The notes beneath the pieces are model-generated. The model saw nothing but the letters and a program-made list of their open reading frames with translations, was not told the origin of the DNA and searched no databases. Position numbers and translations under genes: made by a program. 64,000 nt of DNA, taken from positions 194,525,526 to 194,589,525 of the forward strand of contig NC_057861.1 in assembly GCF_019393635.1 (NCBI RefSeq), read 5' to 3'. The DNA is from Dromiciops gliroides. Lineage: Eukaryota; Chordata; Mammalia; Microbiotheria; Microbiotheriidae. Of this stretch, positions 1 through 12,529 are shown piece by piece. How positions within the stretch are numbered: position 1 is the first letter of the stretch; every line of letters begins with the position of its first letter.

Positions 1-649
1 ATTTGCCAATTAAGGTGCTTTGGGGGATCTTTTGGTCTTCTTGCTGTGACATTAAGTTACATTGGTTTATCTTGTTGAATTTATTATAGTATGTGTCAAT
101 GTCATTTCTATTGTCCATTTCCCATTTTTATTTTTATAGCTTATTTAAATAAACCTGAGTTGTCTTTTAAATTGTATCCCACATAATTTTCTCATTAACA
201 TTCTTTCTTCTTATCATAAAGAAATAATAAATTCTGATCATAACTCTGATGAATCTATGGGCTGACTGTGAACAGACTCTCAAGGGCTGAGGGATAAAGT
301 CCATGTCCACAATAAGTCTTTTCTTGTCTCTTAAGAGACTAACTTTATTCTTTGTGAAATTATAAGATACATTCCATGTATAGGTTTTTTTTTTTAAGAA
401 AGTGTTCATAACATGGAAGTTTGAAGCTTCTTTATACTCAGTGTCTTCAGCCTCTTTCATTTCTTTCTTCTTAATGACTCCTCTAGACTTCTGAATCATG
501 ACCCTTCTAATGCTGTCTCATTGTGGAACTTCCCTCAGTAGCTGGGTGCTCCTTGCCCAGAAAAACCTACCACCTTTGAAATCCATTCACCATGTAATAA
601 TATCTGAAAGATCCATCTCCCTTTTCTCCTAGTGGTGAGCTCTTCCTCC
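1..649. other. AT-rich sequence, nothing recognised
   Basis: There are no convincing repeat boundaries, splice-flanked exons or RNA genes. Minus-strand open frames of about 110 and 90 codons occur here, but they have no recognisable domain and low-complexity composition. I read them as chance. Confidence 0.5.
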
Positions 650-903
650 TTGTTTTTGTTTTCAGTTTCAGTTGTGTCTGACTTTTCATGATCCCATTTG
701 GGGTTTCCTTGGCAAGGATACTGGAATAGTTCGCATTTCCTTTTCCAGCTCATTTTACAGATGAGGAAACTGAGGCAAACAAGGTTAAGTGACTTGCCCA
801 GGGTCACATAGCTATTAAGTGTCTGAAGCCAAATTTGAACCCAGGAAGATTAGCCTTCCTGACTTCAGGCCTGGAGCTCTATCTACTACTGCACCTAGCT
901 GCC
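650..903 (-). mobile_element. Long marsupial CORE-SINE with RTE-type tail
   Basis: Read on the minus strand, it begins with the GGCAGCTAGGTG head, passes through the CORE segment (GTGACCCTGGGCAAGTCACT) and a GCCTCAGTTTCCTCATCTGT segment. It ends in a stretch resembling the BovB/RTE 3' end (GATCATGAAAAGTCAGACAC) and an AACAAAAAC-type tail. The same long form occurs at 48287-48503 (-) and 60387-60646 (+). A shared 3' end with RTE suggests mobilisation by RTE rather than L1; this is inference. Confidence 0.75.
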
Positions 904-934
904 TTAAGTTCTAGAATTTTCTCCAGGACCTCCA

Positions 935-1150
935 TTTTGTAAAGGGAAGCTGGGCCTGGAGGCAGAAGGATCAAATCTTGCTTCAGACACTTACTAGCTG
1001 AGTCACTCTGGGCAAGTCATCTAACCTCTGTTCTGTTGGACTCAATTTCATCAACTCTAAAATAAGGAATAACCTACCTTGCAGGGTTGTTGTAAGAATG
1101 TAATGAGATATTTACAAAGCACTTTCAACAGTGCCTAGCATATAGTAGGA
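935..1150 (+). mobile_element. MIR SINE
   Basis: Order of motifs: TTGCTTCAGACACTTACTAG, CTGGGCAAGTCA, a splice-like 'cctctgtt' segment, 'aataaggaataacctacctt', then GCACTTTCAACAGTGCCTAGC. This is the typical MIR layout with diverged CORE. Confidence 0.7.
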
Positions 1151-1164
1151 TATAAGAATATTTG

Positions 1165-1260
1165 CATGCATGCATATATATATATGTTTATACATGTGTA
1201 TGTACATGTGTGTATGTATACAAATATACCTACATAACACATACATACACATATAGTTTA
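1165..1260. repeat. AT-rich (TATG/CATA)n microsatellite
   Basis: Alternating TA, TG and CA steps (tatatatatatg, tgtatgtaca, acatacacatat) run for about 95 bp with imperfect dyad symmetry. Confidence 0.75.
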
Positions 1261-1379
1261 TTCCCTTTCTCCACCTCCCCTTCCTAGTATTGTTCCTGAT
1301 TTCCTTTAGTCTTCATAACCATGCTGCCATATCAGATTCCTTGATTCCCCCTACCTCTACCATTTCACTTCCCTTTTGT

Positions 1380-1500
1380 GCACTCTTGCCAGAATAGAAT
1401 CTAAGTTCCTTGAGGATATACACTATTTTCTTTTGTTTGTTTCTGTATCCACAGGGCTGAGCACAGAGTCTGGCATATAATAAACCCTTGATAAATAGTT
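1380..1500 (+). mobile_element. L2 3' end fragment
   Basis: The segment 'ctaagttccttgaggatata', the 'gagcacagagtctggcatat' stretch and 'aataaacccttgataaatag' form the familiar 3' terminus of L2. The adjacent (TTCC)n array starts right at the element end. Confidence 0.65.
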
Positions 1501-1502
1501 TC

Positions 1503-1612
1503 TTTCTTTCCTTCCTTCCTTCCTTCCTTCCTTCCTTCCTTCCTTCCTTCCTTCCTTCCTTCCTTCCTTCCTTCCTTCCTTCCTTCCTTCCATTCATCCT
1601 TCTTTCCTTCTT
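1503..1612. repeat. (TTCC)n microsatellite
   Basis: About 20 nearly perfect TTCC units to position 1591, with imperfect units to 1612. Its minus-strand translation is a repeated GRKE peptide and is not a gene. Confidence 0.95.
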
Positions 1613-1689
1613 TTCTCTGAAAATGATTTGCTTTGCTTTCTAAGAAGTATCTATGATCTAAACTTCCATTTAGTAGGAACTACTTTCTT

Positions 1690-1850
1690 CTGGCTTTGTC
1701 TCTAGCAAGAATATCAAAACGGACATCTTTCATTTCTTCTAGCTCTATGTGCATTCATTGATCACTGGACAAGTATCTCCCATTTAGAGTACCAACAGTA
1801 AAATTAAAGTTTCCTAATGGTCTAAACATTGAATGTTATTCTCATTGCCT
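1690..1850 (-). pseudogene. RTE-clade retrotransposon endonuclease fragment
   Basis: On the minus strand the block that reads roughly VGTLNGRYLSSDQ followed by FDIL matches the start of an RTE apurinic endonuclease (G-T-W-N-V-R-T-L, then D-I-L/I), with a stop codon inside. A clearly homologous block lies at 37800-38210 on the minus strand. Both are short, decayed and non-functional. The call is by motif only. Confidence 0.55.
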
Positions 1851-1859
1851 TTTGTTACT

Positions 1860-4400
1860 TTTCTTGTCATTTTGCTTCTGACACTGCAGAAGCAGAATAA
1901 GACTTTACAAGGTGAGGGACATTTATAGCTTTCCTTTTTTGTAATGGGTTTTCATGGCTTATAACATTTCATCACCAGGTGGACATCCCACCAATAATGT
2001 TCCTCTTTGGAAGGCTAAGTTAGTCCTTGAAAACAGACACAATTTGTTTCCCAGGTTATATTGGAATCCTTTCCAGTATGTACAAGCCACTAGTGCTGGC
2101 AATCCCCTAACTTAGTGTTCAAGAATTTAGGATGATCATCCCACCACAATGAGGCATTGGACAACTTTGTGTTGAGAACAGAGCCTGGGGGTAAAATTGT
2201 GGGTATCTCAATATCAGCAAGTATGAAGGTGCCACAGGAATGGAAGTAGAATAGCAGGAGCTAACTCAGCTATTATTAAATACTAGGTTGGATCACCAAG
2301 GTGATCTCAAACCTTTGGAGGGAATTTTTTAAAGGGATGGCAGAATTTCTCTTTCTACTCCCAACACTTCCTTGGTGATCATAGAATGAAGACAGGAGCT
2401 TTTGCATTTATCAGAAGAGGGTTAGATGAGTAAACATAGAAAACCACACTCAAGAGATACAGTATGGATGTCAACAACACATAGCTGCATCCTGCAAAGG
2501 TATTGGAGACAAAAGGCATTACACTGTGGGATTTCTCTAATCGACTTTTCCTGTTTCAGGAACTGATGACAGGTCATAGACATAAAGAAGAAAAGACCCA
2601 CATATGTGTAATACTGAATTTTTGTGCACTGACAAATTGTTCCAGAAAATGTTTCATATTTATTAAAATAACAAAAATATGAAGTAACATACAATATTAC
2701 AACTGTAAATAGCTAGATAGACCCTCATATATCCTCTGTGCAAGTGATGTTTAGGATATTAAGAACATTGATTTTGATAGAATGTAGCTTTTGATTAGAT
2801 GTTACAACCACCTTGTAAGATAGAGAATTTGATTATCTTCATTGAACTTTCCAAACTGAGTGATTCCCACATTGATAAAATCACAAGTTCAGATACATAT
2901 AATGAATTTCGTGTAAGTGGTATCTTTTAAAACTCTGCAATTCAGACAGTATTCATGCCCCTACCTATTCCTACCATGTTTATTTACTAAGATGTTGCAA
3001 AAGGCAGGGAAAATACCCTTTCTTACCCTGAAAAAATGAATATGCTTAAGATATTGTGCCATATTCCCATAGAACTGATGTTCTATTTATCACATTAAGC
3101 AAGTTTCATATGTATGCTCATCAGTTTTTCATCAATCCCCTGCCTTCCATAAGACCATATGCAAAAATTAAACCAACCAGTCCATTGATAATAAGCATTA
3201 ATAAGTATTCATTTGACATTTTACATGATCCCTATATAGAATGCACTTAGTTTCTTTATTCACCAATATGTTATGCCACTATTTATACCAATTATTATTA
3301 CCAGATTTGGTAATAATCATTATCAAATATGTTCCATATTTTTACCAATATGACTCACTAATCCAGTGTGACCAATTTGATATCTATTACCATCAACCCT
3401 CTACGACCATATAAAGTGTAGTTTAAATGTTTGTTACATGAAGAAATTATGTGAAAATAGCAGTTTAAAGTTCATGGAAGTTATCCTGTCATCCAATGAT
3501 CATAATCATCACCATAATGTAAAAAAGCAAAAAAAAAAATAAACAATCTCATACAACAATACAGACTAATAAAAGAAACCTATCAAGTTTGCCACTTTCC
3601 CCATGTTTCTGTTTTTTAAATACAGAAACAGAATGCTATTGAAATAAATGATAGATCCCAGAGCAATACATCAAAATATGCACGATAGGTCTTCAGCAAA
3701 CTACTGGGTTTTCTAGCTTTTATTTACTGCATCCTGGTGTACTAACACTCAACCTCAACCCCACACAAGGCAGGTAGAAGTGTGAACATGAGGGCCATTG
3801 AATGAATGAATTTTCTCAATATACTACAATTACAGAAATGTGCTGAAGAACTGGAGAGAGATTCATCACTAAAGAGTCCTTGAAGGAATGCCTGCAAAGT
3901 ACACCTGTGCCTCATTACCTGAAGTGATATTTGCCACAATGGAAGGAGGGCAAAAGAGCCTTATGAGATTCTGCTAATCGAATCAAAAGGGATATGAAAA
4001 GCACAGCTACAGATTGGGAAAAAAACCTCAAAATCCTCCCATGCAGAATAAAACAAGAGAACAAAGACACAGGCCCAGTTATGAACACAGCAGTGTCGGC
4101 CTTGCAAACAATTGCATTTTGTTAACAAGCCACATGTGAACACTTACTGCGCTGATAAGCAACTGTGATTGTACAAAATACAGTGATGCAGATGAGTCTC
4201 TCTTCCTTGCCTCCCAAGATGTGCTTGAGTATCTATCCCCTTTTTTATGTGAACCATTTTATTTTTTCTTTCATTAAAAAAGCTAATATATTTTCCCCTT
4301 TAAGGATATCTTAAATCCATAAAGTTTAGTAGAAAATTTACTGGGGTTTGATACATCTTTCCTTTACCTTCCCTAGTGTTTCCCATATTATTAAAAAATA
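1860..4400. other. AT-rich stretch, mostly unrecognised
   Basis: There are no clear SINE or L1 boundaries. Short open frames (for example minus strand 3742-3939 and 3961-4143) lack domain signatures. The part from about 3740 to 4190 has more even composition than its surroundings but cannot be assigned. Confidence 0.45.
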
Positions 4401-4409
4401 AATTCCCTA

Positions 4410-4790
4410 ATTGACTCAACCATCTGGAAAATGATTTGGAACTATGCAAGAAAGTGACTGAACAATTCACTCATTTTTGACTCAGCAATTGAATTATTGG
4501 GCATATAGTCCAAGGAGGACAAAGGTAGGAATAAAAAGTTCCAATATATACAGTAACACATTGTGAGCAGTACTTGTTGTTGTAGCAAAGGACTGCAAAT
4601 TGTGTGCCCATTGATTGAGAAATAGTTGAACAAATTATCATGTGAATACAATGTAATATAATTGCATAGTAAGAAATGACATACAGGAGATAATCCAGAC
4701 AAATGTAAGAAGGTTTATATGTACTGATGAGTATGAAATAACCATATATGTTAATATATGCCCATGTATATACACACATACAGAGAGAGA
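4410..4790 (+). mobile_element. L1 3' UTR fragment (marsupial type)
   Basis: The order is that of the marsupial L1 3' UTR: an ATTTGGAACTATGC segment, 'agcaattgaattattgggca', a segment ending in a 'tgcccattgattgagaaata' motif, 'gtaagaaatgac' and 'tgtactgatga'. It is diverged and truncated at both ends. Confidence 0.6.
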
Positions 4791-5199
4791 ATATGAAATA
4801 CTGAAGTTCTCAAGTAGATTTGTGATCTCATTGAATTGGATGTCCCCTCCATTGACACAGATGGCAACCTATCTAGGCTACCCATCCATCCATGCATGCC
4901 CATTCCATGTGACTCTTATCTACATCTCATAAATTCATAAGGGTCTATTTAGTGTCCTAGGAGCTTTCCTTAATTTCTCCCGACATCATGATGTTACTAA
5001 TTGAGTACACAGGTTGCCCAATTGTTCTTTCAGTATTCTTGCCAAATAAGCATGCTATTGTCTTTTTAACTGGTACATTTTCCAGCTAACATCCTTTACT
5101 CTTCTTCAAATTTCCTTATTTGTTCTATGTTGCTCATATGCACTCTCCTTTTCTCTCTGTGTGATTGTGACATATGCTAACTAAACATATGCACATCTG

Positions 5200-6060
5200 A
5201 TATAGAGGAGATCCAGTACAGACTCTAGATTTAAAAGGCACTTCCAATAGATAAGGAGGTCCTTCAGATGTTCCTTTTGGCAGATGACATTGTGCTGGTT
5301 ATGCCAAATTCTGGAACACTGCTGATGATGCTCCTGGATAAGATCCATAAATACTCTAAAGAATTTGGTTTAACATACCAAAAAACCCAAACAAAAACAA
5401 CAAGATAAGATGAAGAATGCCTATTATCCAGATGACATGTAGTTAGATGAATACACTACAGAGTTAATCCATTAGGATCAATACTGTGGAAAGACAATGT
5501 AAATGGACAATGAGATCGCCTAGAATTAGGAGAGCAAATTGGATTGCTTATGAGGAATAACAGAAGTTCTTTAATAACACCCAAATTCCTCCTTGAAACA
5601 AAGGACAAACTTTGAAAATGCTGATATTCTACCAAAATTGTTGCTATAGCAATGAATCCTAGAACATTACAACCTCTGAAAAATAAAGTAACTCAGAAAG
5701 GACATACAGAGATGTGTGGTGAGCATGAGCAAGCAGTAACTTATGATAGAGAAAATTTTTTAAAAATCAGACTAAAATGTATCATCAAAGAAATGTATTG
5801 TTGCAAAGGAGATGGACTGTTCATGCATCAAAAGTGAAGAATACTTGATGGATTGCCCCATATGATCTCCCAGAATCCTTACAATGTCAAAAAAATCAAG
5901 GAAGACCCCTGAGCACATTGGATGGGCCCCCTATGGTGACTTAATGGGAAGGCATGGATAAGAATCACAGAGAAAAGGAAGGCATATATTGCTGCATCAT
6001 TAGAAGAAACATTTACATTGGTAAGATCACAGAACTATATGAGTATTTTAGGATGATTTA
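5200..6060 (+). pseudogene. RTE/BovB-clade ORF2 fossil (reverse transcriptase and C-terminus)
   Basis: In the plus frame around 5270-5370 the sequence reads LLADDIVLVMPNSG and then KIHKYSKEFGLT. This is the catalytic x-A-D-D block of a reverse transcriptase followed by the usual downstream motif. Further on come RIRRANW (about 5526; R-I-x-x-A-x-W/F in RTE), RRWTVHA (about 5806), a PRxxTMSKKSRKTP-like stretch (about 5866; usually P-R-D-x-K-R-x-R-G-R-P) and RWxDLMGRHG (about 5930). The order equals the C-terminal half of RTE/BovB ORF2. Frameshifts and stops are frequent, so it is an old dead copy. Upstream endonuclease and finger regions are missing. Confidence 0.75.
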
Positions 6061-6224
6061 ACACATGAAACAAGTTTAGAAATTTAAGGTGTCACAGATG
6101 TCAGGTGGTACCATTCATTCTCATTCACTTGCAGTGCATACAGCCAGGCTTATTTCTATGCCACTCAACATTGTGTAAATATAATTCCTACTATAATAGT
6201 ATATAAGTTATGGGAAAATGAAAA

Positions 6225-6475
6225 AAATGTTCACCTTGTATCTGGAGAACTTGGGTTAGAGTTCCCCTCTACTACTGTAGCTGTAAGACTTCAAACAAAT
6301 CATTGAATCACTCCTAGCTTCAGTTTCCTCCATGAGATGTAGAACCAAAAAAACTTTGGGACCTGTAATACTTGCCTTAAGAAGTGTTGGGAGGATCAAA
6401 AGAGATAATTTATGCAAAGTGATTTGTAACAAAAAAGCACTATATAAATGTCAGCTATTGTTATTTTGATCATTT
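6225..6475 (+). mobile_element. MIR SINE
   Basis: The central 'gtaagacttcaaacaaatca' (GACCTTGGGCAAGTCA-like) is followed by 'cttcagtttcctcc', then 'gggaggatcaaaagagata', then 'gtaacaaaaaagcactatat' and 'aaatgtcagctattgttatt'. Confidence 0.7.
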
Positions 6476-7004
6476 CCCTTAAACTAGACTTGGAAAGTTG
6501 CATTCTAATTATTCAGTTTATTCATTATCATATTGTCAGAAAGAAAAAAAGTGTCAGGAGAGACAGAATGCATTCATTGACTTGCATCCCAGTTCAGTGC
6601 ACAGCATTAAAATCATAGTTTCTTCAGCTGATGAAAAGAAAGGTGTCTAGATAACTTCCTCCTGTTTCATGGCAGTAGCTTCTTAGGCACTTCACAAGGA
6701 AACTTAAATATATAGATATCCTGATTTGTTTTGGTGAAGCAAAGGAGAAAGGAGATGTATTCAAGGGCTAAAGTATGCAATAGTCAATCATTTTTTTTCA
6801 ATTTTTTAAGTGAGATGAATTTTTCTTCTTTTGAAATTATAAGTTTGTTTTGGGGAGAATATGAGAATTAATCAACAAACACCAACATATGCAATCATGG
6901 ACTTTTGTTAGGGACTGTTTCTTAAGCATATATCAGTTTTAACAAAGTAGTAATAAGATTGTCCTGTCAGTTTCTGATCTATACTAAAATTATTTTTGTT
7001 TTGT

Positions 7005-7808
7005 TTTCTTTTTTTTGTAAAAAATATTTTTATTTATAGTTTTGGGTTCCAAATTTTTTCCCTCCTTCCCTTCCTCTTTGCCTTTCTCTGAGGTGGCAAG
7101 TAATGAAATATGGGTTATACATATATGATTATGTAAAACATTACCATATTTGTCATTTTGTACAAGAAAACTTGATTAAAAGAAAATAATGAAAGTAAGT
7201 GAAAATAGCATGCTTCAGTCTGTTCCGTCAATATCAGTTCTTTCTTTGGAGGTGGATAGTATATTTCATAAATAGTCCTTTGGGATTGTCTTGGATCATT
7301 GTTTTGTTGAGAATAGTCAAGTCATTCACAGTTCTTCATCAAACAATATTGCTGTCTCTATGTACAATGTTCTCTTGGTTCTGCTCACTTCACTATACAT
7401 CACTTCATACATGTCTTTCCAGGCCTTTCAATAATATTCCATCACCATCATATACCACAGCTTGTTTAGTCACTCCCCAATTGATGGCCATTCCTTTGAT
7501 TTCCAATTCTTAGCAACCACAAAAAGAGGTGCTATAAATATTTTTGTACAAATAGGTCTTTTTCTCTTATGGGGTATGTCTTTGGGATATAAACTTAGCA
7601 GTGGTATTGCTACATCAAAGGGTATATACAGTTCTATAGCCCTTTGGGCATGGTTCCAAATTGCTCTCCAGATTGGTTGGATTTTTTCACAACTCCACCA
7701 ACAGTGGATTAGCATCCCAGCTTTCCCACATTCCCCAACATCCAATATTTTCTGTTTTTGTTATATTTGCTACTCTGATAGGTGTGAGGTGATATTCTTT
7801 TCTTTTTA
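7005..7808 (-). mobile_element. L1 3' end (minus strand)
   Basis: The plus strand shows the antisense of an L1 3' UTR: 'tcttggatcattgttttg', 'tacaatgttctcttggttct', 'ccccaattgatggccattcc', 'ccatcaaagggtatata'-like sequence, 'ccaccaacagtggatt' and 'ctctgataggtgtgaggtga'. The A-rich 3' end is the T-rich stretch at 7005-7040. The open frames inside (plus 7462-7809, minus 7470-7745) are incidental. The copy is 5' truncated. Confidence 0.8.
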
Positions 7809-7809
7809 A

Positions 7810-8560
7810 TAATGCTTTTTTTCACCTCTATTTACCTACCCATTAGAATCCTAGTCAAGTAAAGCCAAAAAAAAAAAAGTCAACATATTGGCTATGTCTA
7901 AAAACCTGCATTTTATTCAGTATTTCTGGTTTATTACCTTTCTTCCAAGAGGTGGGTAGCATGCTTTATCATCATACTTCTGAAGTCTTGATTGGTCACT
8001 ATGGAGCTAAAGTCATTCTGTTCCTGAAGTCTGTGTAGGACATTGGAAACAAAATTCTGAAGTAAAATATAGCCATTCCTTTATTCACTCTTCTCTAACT
8101 TAGATAAAATTACCTTCTACCTTTGGGGACCAGTAATCTCCTGATCTCCTTCACGTCAAACCTATTATAAAGACTTCTTTTCACACCATTCATTTACCTA
8201 GGGGTACCTGGAGCTTCAAGGGATATCTTAAGGACACTAGAGAGGGCTAGGATTTCTACTTTAACTGGTGCCAAAAACTTATGATAAAAGGATTAAGTTT
8301 CCACTGAGATTTTAGGTACCAGTCAATAGTTGAGAGGGTTTTGGAAGGATATTCAGGAGTTGCTGAAGTTAGATATTAAAACTCTTCCAAGTTAACTAGT
8401 TTCATAACCATAATTAGCACTCTACAATGTAAACAAAGTAGAATGCTTTTAGTCCCCGTTTCTCCTCCTGCCTTTCGCCCACACATATGCCTTTGGTTAC
8501 CAACACCATGTACCACACATATCTGATTGTTGGTATCCCTAGCTTCCTTTAAAATACAAT
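7810..8560. other. Unassigned sequence
   Basis: AT-rich, with no recognisable element and no credible gene. Confidence 0.4.
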
Positions 8561-8564
8561 TGAG

Positions 8565-8800
8565 GTCCTAATTCTTATAAGAAATCTTCTCTGATCTTTC
8601 AAGGTTAAAATAATTTCTTCCTCCTAAAATTACTTATGGCACACTTGCTGGTCTATTCTTTTCACTTACCTAATTATCCCTTTTTAACAGTTATTTGTCT
8701 ACTTGTCCATTTTTTCATTAGACTATAAACCCCTTAAGAGGGGCCACATCTATTTGTACTACTTTGTACAAGACTTTGTATTGTTTTTGGAGTCTGTTTA
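8565..8800 (+). mobile_element. L2 fragment
   Basis: Contains 'tcctaattcttataagaaat', 'cttctctgatct', 'attagactataaacccctta' and 'gaggggccacatctatttgt', which are in L2 3' order. Confidence 0.55.
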
Positions 8801-9169
8801 TTGGAAAGAATTTTTAAAAATTCTCATTGTTCTGAACACAAATTGAAGTTTTTATCAATCTTATTATAAGCTGAGGTCCTTCCCCCCAAAAAAAGGGGGG
8901 ATATCCAATCATGTATTAAACATTTTGTCACTTGCTAACAGTACAAATACAAATTTGGTGTAAATGTACAAATCAAAAAGCAACAATGTACAGTTATTCT
9001 TCCTTCTGCATACTAAGCAAAGTTTAAGGGTCAAATTATACCAAATGTATGTGTTTCATAACTGTTTAAATTAGGTCTTCACTAGTTTTAGCTAAGATAG
9101 TTAGGGATATCAACTAGCCATCATTTAAATACAATAATGTGTAGTGACTATTAAAAAAAAAACATTAAT

Positions 9170-9235
9170 GGAACCCCATTGCTTAGCCCAGTGTCTTGTA
9201 TATAATGGGCGCTTAATAAATGTTTTTTTTCCTTT
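9170..9235 (+). mobile_element. L2 3' terminus
   Basis: 'gcttagcccagtgtcttgta' followed by 'tataatgggcgcttaataaa' and tgtttt is the L2 terminal motif. A T-run follows. Confidence 0.65.
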
Positions 9236-9259
9236 CCTTTTTTTTTTTTTTTTACTAAG

Positions 9260-10740
9260 GGTAAAGCCAATTCTATTGTTGTGATAAACTCTCCATCTGT
9301 TGCAGCAGTCCACAGGTTTATGTCAACTAACATGGCAGCACAAGTGAACTTGTCTCCTTTCTTTACACAAGAAGGGTCCTTAACCAGTCATGGCCTATGG
9401 ACAAAGAAGAGAAAACAAGCATTACAGAGCAGAATGGAGAAAATCGTGCAGAATAACATCAAAAGAGATGAGGAGAGGGGAAATCTAGTCATCTTAAATC
9501 TCTGCTAACTGAGAATTCATCTGAACACAAACATACACATATGCATTCACATCCACATAATGTATCTGTGTGTATATGCATGCTTTGAATCACTATCTCC
9601 ACTAACTGTCTGATATGGAAAAAAGAAAATGATTCCAATAATGTACTTTCCTGAGAGTGGAGGGATTATAATTTTTTTATGTCAGTTGTCAGCAACCTGC
9701 TGCTTGTTTAGAGCTACTACATAGATATAGATAACCTCTCTGAAACATTAGCTGGGAGGAAGCAAGTATTCTTTGTTGACACATTGTCAGTTTCTAATTT
9801 GTTCTCAAACTGTGAGGTAAATCCTCCATCACCACTGGAAAAGGACCTGTTCTATCTAGTGACCGGCTTTCTGCCCTTTTCACTCTCTGTTCTCAGCTGG
9901 AAATGCAGGCGAAAAGGAGTTTCCTCCCCAGAAACTGATAAAGGGCCTGCTCACAAAATCATCTGGAAAGCCGAGCCTTAGCTTCATTCTTTTGACATCT
10001 CTGTAGAGGTGGACAAATTCACCCCCCGATGGTCTGGTCTTTACAATTCAACCATAACAAAAAAGCCAGAAGACTTGAGATGAACCAAGCAGTTGCAATT
10101 AGAGGTGGCAAAGTCTATGGTTTGCCACAAACATTAATTCCCAGAACAAGACTTAACAAGTAAGGACTAACAACAACAACAACAGCAAGACACACCCACC
10201 CACAAAGACTAATGGAACTTTGGGAAGCTTGGCCAGGAAGTACCAGGAACATCTTCTGCTACAGATCCATTCTTTCCACTATTATCTGTGGCCTGCTACC
10301 AAGAATACAGTAAAATGTGACATGCAGGGAATTTTCCTCTGCAACAGAGACTGACCTGATTACATTTCTCCCAGTGCAGGATCCCATTCTTCTTTCTGAC
10401 TGCTGTTCAGATATGAGACTGACAGCTGGACTCCATCACCTGGATTAATGGGTTAAAACCTGACATCTTTTTAGTATTTGGGGCTTTATTTTCTTTATCA
10501 GCATGACTTTCATGCTCAGAGTGCTCTTGCTACAATATTCTTTTAAAAGTACACTTGTCAGGGTCCATTTGCTACTAGCTACCTTGATGGTGACATCAGC
10601 GATGGCTGTGGTTTACCTTTTGACCTTATAGAGGCAGCAGATGGGCCCAGTAATAAATCCCGATTATTAGTGAAGGAGCCAATAGCTTGGAAAGACAGAA
10701 ATAAAAGTCAGGCAGTTTTACGCTGTAGTTCTTGTTATCT
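9260..10740. other. Repeat-poor unique block
   Basis: About 1.5 kb with no recognisable SINE, LINE or microsatellite and fairly even base composition, densest around 9780-10060. The open frames are short (65-75 codons), with no splice-flanked exon or domain. It could be conserved non-coding DNA, but the sequence alone cannot show that. Confidence 0.4.
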
Positions 10741-10829
10741 GCTTTGATATGGAGTTGTGGGCCATGTCAGGGATGGATGATGAGCAACCTCTAATGCCAC
10801 AATCCATCCCTCCTTTCATTCTCCCAGTC

Positions 10830-11070
10830 CTTATTCTTTCTTTCCTTCCTTCTATTCTTTTCTTCCAGCTCCCTTCATTCTTCTCTCCATTTCTTTCTGT
10901 TTATCTCCCTCTTCCTTTCCTTCTTCCTTTTTTTCCTCTCTTCTGGACTCCTTAGCTTCCTTCCTAATTTTTTCTCCCTTTCCTTCCTTCTTTTTTTCTT
11001 CCTTTCTTCCTTTTTTCTTCCCTCTTTCTTTCCTTCCTTCCATCTTTTCCTTCCTTTCTTCTGATGTTGA
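10830..11070. repeat. Polypyrimidine (C/T) tract
   Basis: Nearly pure pyrimidine plus strand built of TTCC, TTTC and CTTTT units. The lysine/glutamate-rich minus-strand open frame here is an artefact. Confidence 0.9.
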
Positions 11071-11099
11071 ACTAGAGTTCAAAAAAATAATATTTAGGC

Positions 11100-12520
11100 A
11101 TCCTGATGGCCACAATTTAAAATACAGACATACTAGACAGAGCCAGTGGAAAGACTCATAAAAATAATAAGTGATTTCAATGGCAATACTATAATAAGAA
11201 TGATATTTCTAAGCAAAAAATGGAGTTTGTAAAATAGCTAAGGTGAGCTCTCTAATATAATCGCATCTAGACTTAAGGTTTTCTGCTAGTCCTGCTGTTA
11301 TTATGCTATGTAACTTGGATTAAATCATTTAACATCTCTGTGCTTCATGCATGACCACATTGCTTTATGCTTCAGAAATAGTATGAGGATTTTAATGAGC
11401 TAAGTTGATATAATGGTTTAAACTAATCAAGTAAAAATATAAAGTGTTATAATAATCAAGTCCCCTCCCTATATAACCATCTTCCAGAAGGCTTGAAATA
11501 GTTAATGTTACATCTAAAGGAGTTTCCAAGCCCTGGATAGCAGGTAAACAAACAGTAGTAGGAGAAGGAGAATACAGAGCTAGGAAGGGATTTCAGATGT
11601 CAAGGGGTTCTTTTAGAACAAGTTAGAAATGAAATCCTTTCATAAAATTCTAAGAATCTAAAAAATCTATGTATTTGATCTCAAGGAAAATGTATAACAT
11701 TAAATGGTTACTACAAAAATCATTATGCATTAGTAACAACAATAAAAAGCCTTCAGTATTTATATGGCAAAAAATAGACTGAGTGACAAAGCAGTGTAGA
11801 TAAATTAGTATTTTTTAAGTTGCAATTATTATAAATAAAAGCCATTTCAGATGTAGGCAATCTTATAGGAATAGTCAATTTAAAATTCTTTACCCCATGG
11901 TCATTGTATTAAAATGATTTTCTAAGAAAAGAAGCACATTTTAAAATAACTGTTAAAGTTATTGATATAGCTTTTTTTTCAATCAAGATTTTATTCCCAC
12001 TATCAATATTTAGAGAGCTAATATTCCATTCATCATATCATTTTTTTGGCTAGATAGCATCTGTCTTTTAAAAAGAAATACACGGTATTGATGGATTTAG
12101 AAAATGATGGAGGATAATACATATTTCAACCATATTATCGATTCTTTATTAAAATGACAAATATATTTTCTTCCTGGAAAACTTCAACTATGAAGTACAA
12201 ATGGTTGAGTGATATTTCTCTATAATATTGATGAATTTACATTTAAACCAATAAGAGTCTATAATTTTGCTTAAAATGCTAAACTAGTCCATATTGGGGG
12301 AGAAAAGTTTTAGTAATATTAAATTTGTGCGATGCTAATTTTTACAATCTTTAAATAAAAAACTATTTCTCATATTGTCATCGACATGAGTAAAAGGAAT
12401 ACTCACACCACTGACATTACAGAGCTAGGAAAAGGGCAAAGATAAAACCAGTTTCCATAAACAGAAACACATAGTAATTAGGAAGCTGCTACCTTTGACT
12501 TTGAAGATTTGGTCTTCTAT
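11100..12520. other. AT-rich unassigned sequence
   Basis: About 1.4 kb of AT-rich, largely non-repetitive DNA without recognisable genes or elements. Confidence 0.45.
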
Positions 12521-12529
12521 CTCCCATTA

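Noticed and set aside
7462-7809. 115-codon plus frame with membrane-like residues
   Set aside because: Antisense of an L1 3' UTR.
10852-11115. Lysine/glutamate-rich minus-strand frame
   Set aside because: Reads a polypurine strand opposite the C/T tract; no gene context.
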